Below are positions 51,421 through 59,722 of a stretch of DNA of 64,000 bases, piece by piece. Made by a program: the position numbers and the translations under genes. The DNA lies in the NCBI GenBank assembly GCA_036503775.1, contig DASXWH010000294.1:1-64000 (forward strand), read 5' to 3'. The stretch is from Ohtaekwangia sp036503775 (GTDB lineage: Bacteria; Bacteroidota; Bacteroidia; Cytophagales; Cyclobacteriaceae). The notes under the pieces are model-generated. The model did not search any database and was not told where the DNA came from. It saw nothing but the letters and a program-made list of their open reading frames with translations. The first letter of the stretch is position 1. Every line of letters starts with the position of its first letter.

Positions 51421-54400
51421 TTAGAAACCTGCACGCAATCCAAATACCCAGCTCTGACTAAGTACCGTGTTGGTGTTCATACCACCGAGAGGCGATGCCG
51501 TTATGGTATTCGCTTGTGATGCCACATCCCAGTTGGTATTATCATCCGGATTGAGTCCCAGCTTCACTACATCTCCGCCATACAGGAAGAACGGATTCAA
51601 CACCTGTACATTGAGCTGAAGATTCTTCAGGAAGATCTTGCTGAGAAATTCAGATGGCACCGAATAGGAGAGCGAGATGTTTCGTACAATGGCAAATGAT
51701 CCGTTGTTGTATTGCATGGCAGAAGTAACATTGCTTATTCCCGTTGAAGCATTCGGCATTGGCCAGCGTCCATCCTGATTCGTGAATGACCATACATCAT
51801 TCTCTACACGTCCGTTCGGATTGGTTCCACCATAAGAGTTCGGATATCCGCCAAAATAGGTCTGGCCTACACGGGTATAAATAAATGAACTCAGTTCCCA
51901 GTTCTTGTAGCGGAAAGTATTGGTTATACCACCTGTCCATTTCGGACGATTGGTTCCCCGAACTACGTAGTCATCACCGGTGATCCGGTAATCCCGGGCA
52001 TCTTTTACACCATCGCCATCGGTGTCCACTGTAATCTGATCCACCACTTTAACAGTTCCTGGGAAATAATTAAATCCATTTGCTCTGAACTTGGCCATCT
52101 CTTCCATGTCCTCAGCTGAATTGGTCCAGATACCATCGTGGTCAAGCTGATAATACACTTGCGTAGGTTCTCCGATAAAGAGTGCTGATGGAATGATGTC
52201 TTGTTTTCCATTCATCAGTTCAAGGATCTCTTCACGGTTTGAGCTCCAGTTTACATCAACTGTCCAGCTGAAATCAGAACGCTGAACAGCAACACCGCTA
52301 AGGGTAATTTCAACGCCTTTATTTTGGATCTCTCCGATATTCTCCCATTTCTCTACATAGCCTGTAACACCGGGAAGTATGCGGGGAAAGAGCAGACCGG
52401 TGGTGTTGGCTTTATATAATTCAACAGAACCGGATACACGGCCTTTGAGTGCTGCAAAGTCAATACCTGCGTTCCACTGCGCAGTTCTTTCCCAGCTGAG
52501 ATCAGGGTTCCTAACAATCTGAGGTAAGTAACCGGCTGCTGCTGTTGATCCGAACGCATACATGTTACGCGACAACGGACCGGAGGAAGTATAGGGTTCT
52601 ATAGATGAATTACCCACTACACCATATCCTAACCGTGGCTTGAACTCATCGAGCCATCCGAGGCCACTCATGAAATTTTCTTCGTGCATTTTCCAGGCCA
52701 GTGCGAATGAAGAAAAGAAATCCCATTTGTTGCCTGGTGCAAGTACAGAGGCACCATCATAGCGGGCAGAGGCGGTAAGAAGGTATTTGTCTTTGTAGGC
52801 ATAGTTTGCTCTGGCCATGAATGACATCAAGGTGTTTTCACTGTAGCCTGAACCATATGTGTTGGCTCGTCCCAATGTATTCGCACCCAGATCATACCAG
52901 TACGCCAGTTCATTGACATTGTTTATGGATCCTGCACCTACATTTTCAGTTCTGAATTTTTGTGCAGACTGAAGTAAGGTCACACCCACAACATGGTCAG
53001 TAGCGAAGGTCTTGTCAAAGTAAAGGAGGTTCTCTACTACCCAGGAGAAAGTCTCTTCGTCATTATAGCTTGAAGTGTTTGGGCGTCCACCCAGGTGTGC
53101 AGTAGCGAGTGGGCCAGTCCACGCGCCTCTTCTGAAATCACGGTATTGTGCTCCGAAGTTGATACGGTATTTTAACCAGGGCATAAATTTGATCTCTGCG
53201 AACATATTACCCAATAGCGAAGTGGATCTTCTCTCATTGATCGACTGGTCAATATCAATGAGCGGATTCCATAAGTTAATATTGAGCTGAGGCGAGCGTA
53301 CATCATTACCATTATCATCCGTTGGTGATAAGAAAGGAAACTGCGCCATGGCGCGTGAGTATAAATCTTTAGCACCGGTATTGGATGTGTTGGGGGCATG
53401 GATACCAAAATTCTGAACAGAGAATGCGGTATTGATCGATGTACCCAGTGTAAACCATTTGGTAGGAGTGACCTCACCACTTAAGAGGGCATTGAAACGT
53501 TCAAAGTCCTGGTCTTTTTGTACACCCACCTGATTCAGGTATCCTAAGGAGAGATACACTTTTGATTGCTCCGTACCTGAAGAAAGCGATATCTGATGGT
53601 TTTGTGTGACACCCTGACGTACAGCATCTTTTTCCCAGTTGTAATTTTTTACGTTATCGGAATTATAAATCGGCACTTCATCGGGCCATCCCAAATCTTT
53701 TTCAGCTTGTGTAGTAGGACGCATCGCTACTATACCTGCTCCGTAATCTTCCCATTCATATCCTGCCATCAAGGCTTCAATAGCACGGGGGTCTGAATTC
53801 AATCCCGGAATTTTTGTTCTGTCTAATACAGGGTCCGGATACCAGATGTCAGCGGGCTGATCCAGACTGGTGTTGGTTGTTGTCTGATAAAGTCGTCCGT
53901 TCATCAGAGCGAGTCTCCAGCGGTCGAAGTATTCACCTCCATCCATCCAGTTGGTAAGACTCTTGTACGAATCAAGTGATACCGTTGCGTTGTAATTAAT
54001 GGACACTTTTCCCTGTGAACCTTTCTTGGTGGTGATCAAAACAACACCATTCGCACCGCGTGATCCATAGATGGCTGTAGCTGAAGCGTCTTTTAATATT
54101 TCAACTGACGCGATGTCATTGGGATTGATATCGTTCAGTGAAGCTGGTGAATTAAGGGAGTTAGGTGCGGTGATCAGGGGTATACCATCAACTACATACA
54201 ACGGACCGGTTGGGCCATTGATAGAATGATTACCACGGATCGTTACGTTTGGCAATTCACCTGGCCTCATGTTGGAAGAAACATTCACACCCGCAGCTTG
54301 TCCCTGCAAAGCTTGTAACACATTAGGGACAGGGCGTTCTTCCAGTGTCTCTGCTGTTACGCGTGAAAGTGCTCCGGTAATGTCACTTTTCTTTACGGTT

Positions 54401-54777
54401 CCGTAGCCTACAACAACCACTTCAGCCAGTGAAGTGACATCAACTTCCAATGTGATATCAATTGCAGACTGCACACCTACTAAACGTTCCGCAGTAGCAT
54501 AACCAATAGCACTATAAACCAGTACAGCTTCTCCTGAAGGAACTTCAATGGAATAATTTCCTTCGGCATCGGTGACTGTACCGGTTGTACTTCCCTTTAC
54601 CAGAATGTTTACACCTGGAAAGCCTTGCTGATCGTCACTTGAAATTACCCGGCCGGTGATTGTACGGGCTTGCATGATGTGTTCAAGCCCCGATACCCGA
54701 TAGGGTTGTGTTAGCAGGATTACTCCCACCAGTATACAGGGGAGCAATCGTGATAATTTGGATAGAGTTCTTCGCAT
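51421..54777 (-). CDS. SusC/RagA-family TonB-dependent glycan transporter
   Basis: A 1118-residue outer-membrane protein. After a signal peptide comes a carboxypeptidase-regulatory-like domain (TGRVISSDDQQGFPGVNILVKG to YATAERLVG, about 40-110) and a TonB box/plug (DITGALSRVTAETLEERPVPNVLQALQGQAAGV). The SusC signature ILKDASATAIYGSRGANGVVLITTKKG is present. A 22-strand barrel ends in LSQSWVFGLRAGF. It imports oligosaccharides captured by the SusD partner, here probably rhamnogalacturonan fragments. Two different operator motifs lie in its upstream region. Confidence 0.96.
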   Translation of the reverse strand: MRRTLSKLSRLLPCILVGVILLTQPYRVSGLEHIMQARTITGRVISSDDQQGFPGVNILVKGSTTGTVTDAEGNYSIEVPSGEAVLVYSAIGYATAERLVGVQSAIDITLEVDVTSLAEVVVVGYGTVKKSDITGALSRVTAETLEERPVPNVLQALQGQAAGVNVSSNMRPGELPNVTIRGNHSINGPTGPLYVVDGIPLITAPNSLNSPASLNDINPNDIASVEILKDASATAIYGSRGANGVVLITTKKGSQGKVSINYNATVSLDSYKSLTNWMDGGEYFDRWRLALMNGRLYQTTTNTSLDQPADIWYPDPVLDRTKIPGLNSDPRAIEALMAGYEWEDYGAGIVAMRPTTQAEKDLGWPDEVPIYNSDNVKNYNWEKDAVRQGVTQNHQISLSSGTEQSKVYLSLGYLNQVGVQKDQDFERFNALLSGEVTPTKWFTLGTSINTAFSVQNFGIHAPNTSNTGAKDLYSRAMAQFPFLSPTDDNGNDVRSPQLNINLWNPLIDIDQSINERRSTSLLGNMFAEIKFMPWLKYRINFGAQYRDFRRGAWTGPLATAHLGGRPNTSSYNDEETFSWVVENLLYFDKTFATDHVVGVTLLQSAQKFRTENVGAGSINNVNELAYWYDLGANTLGRANTYGSGYSENTLMSFMARANYAYKDKYLLTASARYDGASVLAPGNKWDFFSSFALAWKMHEENFMSGLGWLDEFKPRLGYGVVGNSSIEPYTSSGPLSRNMYAFGSTAAAGYLPQIVRNPDLSWERTAQWNAGIDFAALKGRVSGSVELYKANTTGLLFPRILPGVTGYVEKWENIGEIQNKGVEITLSGVAVQRSDFSWTVDVNWSSNREEILELMNGKQDIIPSALFIGEPTQVYYQLDHDGIWTNSAEDMEEMAKFRANGFNYFPGTVKVVDQITVDTDGDGVKDARDYRITGDDYVVRGTNRPKWTGGITNTFRYKNWELSSFIYTRVGQTYFGGYPNSYGGTNPNGRVENDVWSFTNQDGRWPMPNASTGISNVTSAMQYNNGSFAIVRNISLSYSVPSEFLSKIFLKNLQLNVQVLNPFFLYGGDVVKLGLNPDDNTNWDVASQANTITASPLGGMNTNTVLSQSWVFGLRAGF

Positions 54778-54807
54778 AAATAATTATGGGTTAGTGTGTT
54801 TTAGGTA

Positions 54808-54827
54808 ATGCGCAATCGATTGCGCAT
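54808..54827 (-). promoter_or_regulatory. 20-bp perfect palindrome upstream of susC
   Basis: ATGCGCAATC-GATTGCGCAT is a perfect palindrome with a central CG, as in LacI-family operators. It lies 31-50 bases upstream of the susC start codon. On the minus strand a TAATTTTA -7-like element ends at 54832, so the palindrome would cover the predicted transcription start, as expected for a repressor site. A 12-bp version is found upstream of the gene at 59723. Confidence 0.7.
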
Positions 54828-54856
54828 ATACTAAAATTACTTCCACCTATTACCCA

Positions 54857-54874
54857 AACTGTCCTGTGGTATCC
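54857..54874 (-). promoter_or_regulatory. GntR-type operator motif upstream of susC
   Basis: Read on the minus strand it is GGATACCACAGGACAGTTT, sharing CAGGACAGT and the preceding GGATA with the GH106 and gntR sites. It lies 80-97 bases upstream of the susC start codon. Confidence 0.6.
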
Positions 54875-54935
54875 CGTTTGCGAAGTCGATTACAGATGAT
54901 GCTGCGTGAATAAAAAAATTGACACGATGGTGAAT

Positions 54936-55033
54936 AAAAAAAACGTTACCGAAACTGAATTTTATTTTCAGCCGGTAACGCTTCATGCAGGTTGAAATAA
55001 CAAAATGAAAATGTCTTCTGCGGTGAAGACATT
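54936..55033 (-). terminator. Two hairpins downstream of the GH105 gene
   Basis: On the minus strand the first hairpin is AATGTCTTC-TGCGGT-GAAGACATT (55010-55033). A second follows (CGTTACCG/CGGTAACG, 54944-54980), immediately followed by a T-run (complement of the A-run 54936-54943). The second is a good intrinsic terminator for the GH105 gene that ends at 55043. Confidence 0.75.
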
Positions 55034-55042
55034 CTATGCACC

Positions 55043-56179
55043 TTATGGAGTTAATTTATACACCTCGGTACCAGCCAGCAGAAAACAGCCCAAACCGTAG
55101 TCTTCAAAATTGGGAACGGAGGTGTATGTTACGGGCTGACCGTCTTTCGGTTCTTTGCCGGTTCCCTGAACATAACCCAGAAAACCATTCGGATGCACAG
55201 CATCTTTCAACAGGGCATTCCACGCTTTTGTAATAACAGGTGTGTATTTTTTTCCATCGAGGTAGCCGTTGTTAATTCCCCACGTGATACCATACACAAA
55301 TAGAGATGTACCTGTGGTTTCTTTTCCACCATAGTTTTCAGGATCATGAAGACTGGCATTCCAGAAACCGTCTTTGCGTTGGATCGGAACCAGAGCTGCG
55401 GCCATTGCTTTGAAATCATCTTCATACTGTTTTCGGTGCGCAGCATCTTTCGGGATGATCTCCAGCACACGAACCAGGGCTGCGAATACCCAGCCATTCC
55501 CGCGCGACCAATAACAATCTTCACCATTGGGTTCTTTGTACGGAGGATCAAAATCTTTATCACGCCACCATAAATTGTCTTTCGGATTGAACAGGCCGTT
55601 GTCACCATGACGGTTGCGCGTGTACATGTACATCTCATGCATGCGTTCCCAATACGCAGTGTCTTTATAGATAACACCCAGTTTGGCAAACACCGGCATG
55701 GCCATCTGAATCGCATCAACCCAATTCCAGTCATCAATTTTATCCGTCTTCATCATGCTGTCGATACTGGCCTTTATCTTTTCTATTTTAAAAGGCTGCG
55801 GATCCAACAGGTACAGGTCAATGTAGGTTTGGCCCGCGCACTGATTGTCAGCGTTGCGTGTATAGGTTTCACCATCACGTAGATTCCATTGGTGAAACTC
55901 AGCCCAGCGAACAGCATAATCGAGGTACTCCGGCTTTGCATCTGTTTTATACAAACCCATCAATCCTTCGTAATAAACTCCACGTGTCCAGATGTTACTG
56001 GCGCGGGATTTTTCATGCACAAGCCGTTTACCCACATCCGGCCACAGGTCCATAAAGTATTTATTGGTCAGACGCATAGCGTCAAGCGTTTTCTCCCGGG
56101 GCGGTAATTTTTTTTGAGCCTCCGCAGAAAATACCCCGGTGATCAGAAGGATTGATAAAATATAAGCTGATGTCTTCAT
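55043..56179 (-). CDS. Unsaturated rhamnogalacturonyl hydrolase, GH105 family
   Basis: A 378-residue exported enzyme (signal MKTSAYILSILLITGVFSAEA) with the six-hairpin barrel of YteR/GH105. Diagnostic segments are RASNIWTRGVYYEGLMGLY, DNQCAGQTYIDLY (acidic catalytic region near residue 115), NLWWRDKDFDPPYKEPNGEDCYWSRGNGWVFAAL, and ETTGTSLFVYGITWGINNGYL. It removes the unsaturated galacturonyl residue from disaccharides left by rhamnogalacturonan lyases, such as the PL11 enzyme at the right edge. It is divergent from the six-hairpin glycosidase gene and shares its control region. Confidence 0.93.
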   Translation of the reverse strand: MKTSAYILSILLITGVFSAEAQKKLPPREKTLDAMRLTNKYFMDLWPDVGKRLVHEKSRASNIWTRGVYYEGLMGLYKTDAKPEYLDYAVRWAEFHQWNLRDGETYTRNADNQCAGQTYIDLYLLDPQPFKIEKIKASIDSMMKTDKIDDWNWVDAIQMAMPVFAKLGVIYKDTAYWERMHEMYMYTRNRHGDNGLFNPKDNLWWRDKDFDPPYKEPNGEDCYWSRGNGWVFAALVRVLEIIPKDAAHRKQYEDDFKAMAAALVPIQRKDGFWNASLHDPENYGGKETTGTSLFVYGITWGINNGYLDGKKYTPVITKAWNALLKDAVHPNGFLGYVQGTGKEPKDGQPVTYTSVPNFEDYGLGCFLLAGTEVYKLTP

Positions 56180-56232
56180 GCTGCTTTAGATAATGTCAAC
56201 AAATTACTGGATAGTGTTTTTGAAACCTTCAC

Positions 56233-56305
56233 GTAGTATCCTGTATACTTCAATTTATTCTATTCATAAACAACTGCATCTGACTTTCATGTACTGTCCT
56301 GTACA
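56233..56305. promoter_or_regulatory. Operator motifs between GH105 and six-hairpin glycosidase genes
   Basis: TGTAC-TGTCCT-GTACA at 56290-56305 is the most symmetrical copy of the locus motif, with TGTAC/GTACA arms. It contains the reverse complement of GTACAGGACAGT exactly. A diverged copy, AGTATCCTGTATACT, lies at 56235-56249. The 184-base gap serves two divergent genes. TGTAC/GTACA arms recall the operator of AraR, a regulator with the same GntR-plus-sugar-domain design. Confidence 0.7.
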
Positions 56306-56363
56306 GGTGATATTTTAGTTTTTTATTCTATCGTGAATTGCGGATTTTTAATCTTCCATCCAA

Positions 56364-58514
56364 ATGACATTATTCAATATGAACCACGGCCTGATTTATG
56401 TCCTTATATATATAGTGTTCTTCCTGGTTGGATGTAAAGACCAGCAAAGTCAACAGACGCCTATTGACCGGTTTGCGCTGGTAACACGGCATAATGTTGT
56501 GATTCAACAACCGGATACGATGGGATCATTGTCGGTGGGAAATGGTGAGTTTGCTTTTACTGTCGATGTAACAGGATTGCAGACCTTTTATAAAGCGTAT
56601 GAAAATGGTATCCCGCTTGGAACACAATCTCAATGGGGCTGGCACAGCATACCACAAAAGGAAAAATATAAGCTCACAGATGTGGCTGAATGGTATGAAT
56701 CGTGTGACGGAACAAAAGCTCCGTATCCGGTTCAGCATGCTGAAGGAAAGGCTGGTGATGCAACGAAAGCATTGCGTATCAATCCACATCGCCTGCATTT
56801 GGGATTGATCGGTCTTATTCTCCAAAAAGAAAATGGAGATGAAATAAAACTGAGTGAGTTAATGAATATTCATCAGGAATTAGACCTTTGGACAGGTAAG
56901 ATCGAAAGTACTTACTCCGTTGACGGTAATCCGGTACGGGTTATTCTTTACGGCCATCAGCAAAATGATCAGATCGGAGTACGCATAGAATCTCCGCTCA
57001 TCAAAAAGGAACACCTGAAAGTAAACGTTACTTTTCCTTACGGGAAAGACTGTCACGTATGTCCGGGTTATGATTGGGAAAATACGGACAAACATTCTTC
57101 CGTGCTGTCATCTTCCGGCAATTCTGCGATTATAAAAAGGGAACTGGATAGTACACTTTATTCTGTTCGTCTCGACTGGACCAATGGAGAAATGAAGGAA
57201 TCAGGTAAGCATAACTTTCACCTTGTACCGGCCAGCTCAGAAGACGCCTTTGAGTTTACGGCTATTTTTTCACGTGAAGCTGTTATTGATGGTTCTGATT
57301 TTAAGTCAACAGAAGAGAACAGCATTACTCATTGGAAGAAATTCTGGTCATCCGGTGGCGCTGTGGATTTTTCAGCATGCACGGATCCGCGTGCTAAAGA
57401 ATTGGAAAGACGCGTGATCCTTTCACAATACCTCACACGCATTCAATGCGCGGGTTCTCTGCCGCCACAGGAAACAGGACTGACGATGAACAGCTGGTAT
57501 GGGAAATTCCATCTGGAGATGCACTGGTGGCACGGAACGCATTTTAGTTTGTGGGAGCGTGATTCATTGCTGGAGAAAAGCATGGGCTGGTATCACACGG
57601 TTTTGGAAAAAGCAAAAACAACAGCAACCACACAAGGTTACACGGGAGCACGATGGCAAAAGATGACAGATCCATATGGTAACGAAAGCCCTTCGAGTGT
57701 TGGTGCTTTCATCATCTGGCAGCAGCCTCATCCGATCTATTTTGCAGAACTGCTCTACCGGAATAATCCATCGCCTCAAACCCTGGAGAAGTATAAGGAC
57801 ATTGTTTTCAGTACAGCCGACTTCATGGCTTCCTTTGTGAAACAGCGCGATGGAAAATTTCACCTGTGTCATCCGTTGATCCCGGCACAGGAAATTTTTA
57901 AAGCAACGCAAACCGATGACCCTGCATATGAAGTTCAGTATTGGTACTATGGATTAAGTACGGCACAGGAATGGCGCAGGCGTCTGGGCATGGCGGAAGA
58001 CAAAAACTGGCTAACGATTATAGAGAACCTCGCACCGTTAACCGTTCGTGATGATCTCTACCTTCCCAATGCTACAACACCCGAGGCTTACAACGATGAC
58101 CAGTACAGGCACGACCACCCCGCAGTTGTAGGTGCCTATGGTTTTCTTCCGTTAAATGATCGTATGGATACAGCCATTATGAGCAACACGTTCGATAACA
58201 TTATGAATCGTTGGGAATGGGAAACCACCTGGGGTTGGGATTATCCGTTGCTGGCCATGACGGCTGCACGATTGAACAAACCTGAACAGGCTATCAACGC
58301 ATTGCTTCTGGATGTTCAAAAGAATACATACCTCGTGAACGGCCACAATTATCAGGACCAACGCCTGCGATTATACCTGCCGGGTAATGGTGGCATACTC
58401 GCAGCGGTAGCGATGATGGCTGCCGGTTGGGATGGGAGTATCACTGATGCTCCCGGATTTCCAAAGGATGGCAAGTGGAATGTAAAATGGGAAGGACTGA
58501 AGAAAATGCCGTAG
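56364..58514 (+). CDS. Six-hairpin glycoside hydrolase-like protein (unassigned family)
   Basis: A 716-residue lipoprotein (hydrophobic start, lipobox FLVGC). An N-terminal beta-sandwich (about 35-320: MGSLSVGNGEFAFTVDVTGLQTF and HHLGLIGL-like strands) is followed by an (alpha/alpha)6 barrel (330-690) with SLPPQETGLTMNSWYGKFHLEMHWWH, WLW-like WETTWGWDYPLLAMTAARL and GNGGILAAVAMMAAGW. This layout is that of the GH65/GH95/GH-L type enzymes, with likely catalytic acids in WYGKFHLEMHWW or later helices. I cannot assign a numbered family. By position it should act on rhamnogalacturonan oligosaccharides, perhaps releasing rhamnose or galactose. Confidence 0.72.
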   Translation: MTLFNMNHGLIYVLIYIVFFLVGCKDQQSQQTPIDRFALVTRHNVVIQQPDTMGSLSVGNGEFAFTVDVTGLQTFYKAYENGIPLGTQSQWGWHSIPQKEKYKLTDVAEWYESCDGTKAPYPVQHAEGKAGDATKALRINPHRLHLGLIGLILQKENGDEIKLSELMNIHQELDLWTGKIESTYSVDGNPVRVILYGHQQNDQIGVRIESPLIKKEHLKVNVTFPYGKDCHVCPGYDWENTDKHSSVLSSSGNSAIIKRELDSTLYSVRLDWTNGEMKESGKHNFHLVPASSEDAFEFTAIFSREAVIDGSDFKSTEENSITHWKKFWSSGGAVDFSACTDPRAKELERRVILSQYLTRIQCAGSLPPQETGLTMNSWYGKFHLEMHWWHGTHFSLWERDSLLEKSMGWYHTVLEKAKTTATTQGYTGARWQKMTDPYGNESPSSVGAFIIWQQPHPIYFAELLYRNNPSPQTLEKYKDIVFSTADFMASFVKQRDGKFHLCHPLIPAQEIFKATQTDDPAYEVQYWYYGLSTAQEWRRRLGMAEDKNWLTIIENLAPLTVRDDLYLPNATTPEAYNDDQYRHDHPAVVGAYGFLPLNDRMDTAIMSNTFDNIMNRWEWETTWGWDYPLLAMTAARLNKPEQAINALLLDVQKNTYLVNGHNYQDQRLRLYLPGNGGILAAVAMMAAGWDGSITDAPGFPKDGKWNVKWEGLKKMP

Positions 58515-58527
58515 TATGTTAATTGAC

Positions 58528-59601
58528 TCAGATTGAATTTCGGTTGATAAACCGGAACACATTCTTCACCATCTCTTTTTTCTTTTTTAGGATCATATAC
58601 GCTGCTGTTTCACCCATCAGCTGAAAGTCAGTACTGATAACGGTAATGCCGAGCAGGTCTTTCAAAGGTGTGTCGTTATAGGAAATGATACCGATGTCTT
58701 TGCCAAGCGTCAATCCTTTATCCCGGGTTTGCTTGACGAGGTTTACCAGATCATTTTCTTCGATGATAATATAAGCATCGTTAATGCGAAGCTCCATATC
58801 CGGATAGATCTCATCCAGAATTTCAAAATCAAATTTCAGGTCGGCACAGAACTTCTGAAAACCGTTAAGGATCTCAACCGGGAAAGGATAAACTGTTTTG
58901 CGCGGATAAACCAGAATAAGTTTTTCGTAATGCCTGAGCATGGGTAATCCTTCGCTGAGCGCATCATAGATATCCATCTTGAAATCCTGGAACACGGACG
59001 CCACATTTCTTTTTAATTCGGGCAGAAAGTTGTCCAGTATTAACAATTTATCTTCCGGAATTTTCCGTAACAGCTGAATCACTTCAGCATTCATGCTCTG
59101 ATGAACCTGTTGCTCATCCTTAAAGTGTGGCATTACCACATAATGATCATAGCGGCCGATGCTTTCCTGAAGGGTGTTCAGAAAAATTTTAGGATCACAA
59201 TGATAAATATTCAGGTCAACCTGCGCGTTTTGTCCGAGGCTGTTTACAAACGAATTGTAGATCTGAAGTTTATACGAGCTTAGCTTATTGAGGAGGAATA
59301 ATACATTGAGTTTTGACGGAAGCAGTGTTCGTGCTACGTAATAGCCTTTTCCTTTAGCCGAAACAATGATCTGTTTTTCCTTGAGAAAGTTATACGCTTT
59401 CTCAACCGTATCGCGGGAGAGATAATATTCTTCGCTGATCTCATTGATGGAAGGCACACGTTGCCCTACAGACAGAATACCTTTTTCAATGTCTTCGATG
59501 ATCGAATTGACGATCTGCCTGTATTTCGGAATCCGCGACTCACTGTCAATCCGGATCTCAATAAGGTATTCTGTTTCCTTCATACCGCTCATTTTGTGCA
59601 T
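58528..59601 (-). CDS. GntR-type regulator with periplasmic-binding-like sugar domain
   Basis: A 357-residue regulator. The GntR winged helix occupies 18-85 (YRQIVNSIIEDIEKGILSVGQRVPSI and LSRDTVEKAYNFLKEKQI). A LacI/periplasmic-binding-like effector domain follows (95-345), as in AraR of Bacillus. It probably senses rhamnose or a rhamnogalacturonan breakdown product and controls the locus. GTACAGGACAGT lies 46 bases upstream of its start, so it may regulate itself, and related sites stand before rhaT/GH106, susC and GH105. Two further in-frame ATGs lie within the first seven codons. Confidence 0.9.
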   Translation of the reverse strand: MHKMSGMKETEYLIEIRIDSESRIPKYRQIVNSIIEDIEKGILSVGQRVPSINEISEEYYLSRDTVEKAYNFLKEKQIIVSAKGKGYYVARTLLPSKLNVLFLLNKLSSYKLQIYNSFVNSLGQNAQVDLNIYHCDPKIFLNTLQESIGRYDHYVVMPHFKDEQQVHQSMNAEVIQLLRKIPEDKLLILDNFLPELKRNVASVFQDFKMDIYDALSEGLPMLRHYEKLILVYPRKTVYPFPVEILNGFQKFCADLKFDFEILDEIYPDMELRINDAYIIIEENDLVNLVKQTRDKGLTLGKDIGIISYNDTPLKDLLGITVISTDFQLMGETAAYMILKKKKEMVKNVFRFINRNSI

Positions 59602-59646
59602 TCAACCATTGCTGTAATTCTGAGCAGAACCCCTTTGGTATACCGC

Positions 59647-59662
59647 AGAGTACAGGACAGTT
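59647..59662. promoter_or_regulatory. Operator motif between gntR and the GH43-like gene
   Basis: AGAGTACAGGACAGTT includes GTACAGGACAGT, identical to the core of the site at 56290-56305. It lies between divergent genes and may serve autoregulation of the GntR-type gene and control of the GH43-like gene. Confidence 0.7.
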
Positions 59663-59695
59663 GCCTTATCAAAGATAAATATTTTTATATATTGA

Positions 59696-59707
59696 GCAAT
59701 CGATTGC
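59696..59707 (+). promoter_or_regulatory. LacI-like palindrome upstream of GH43-like gene
   Basis: GCAATC-GATTGC is a perfect 12-bp palindrome, the core of the 20-bp palindrome before susC. It overlaps a TGCATTTG element resembling a -7 box and lies 15 bases before the start codon, consistent with repression. Confidence 0.6.
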
Positions 59708-59722
59708 ATTTGGTTATTCTCT

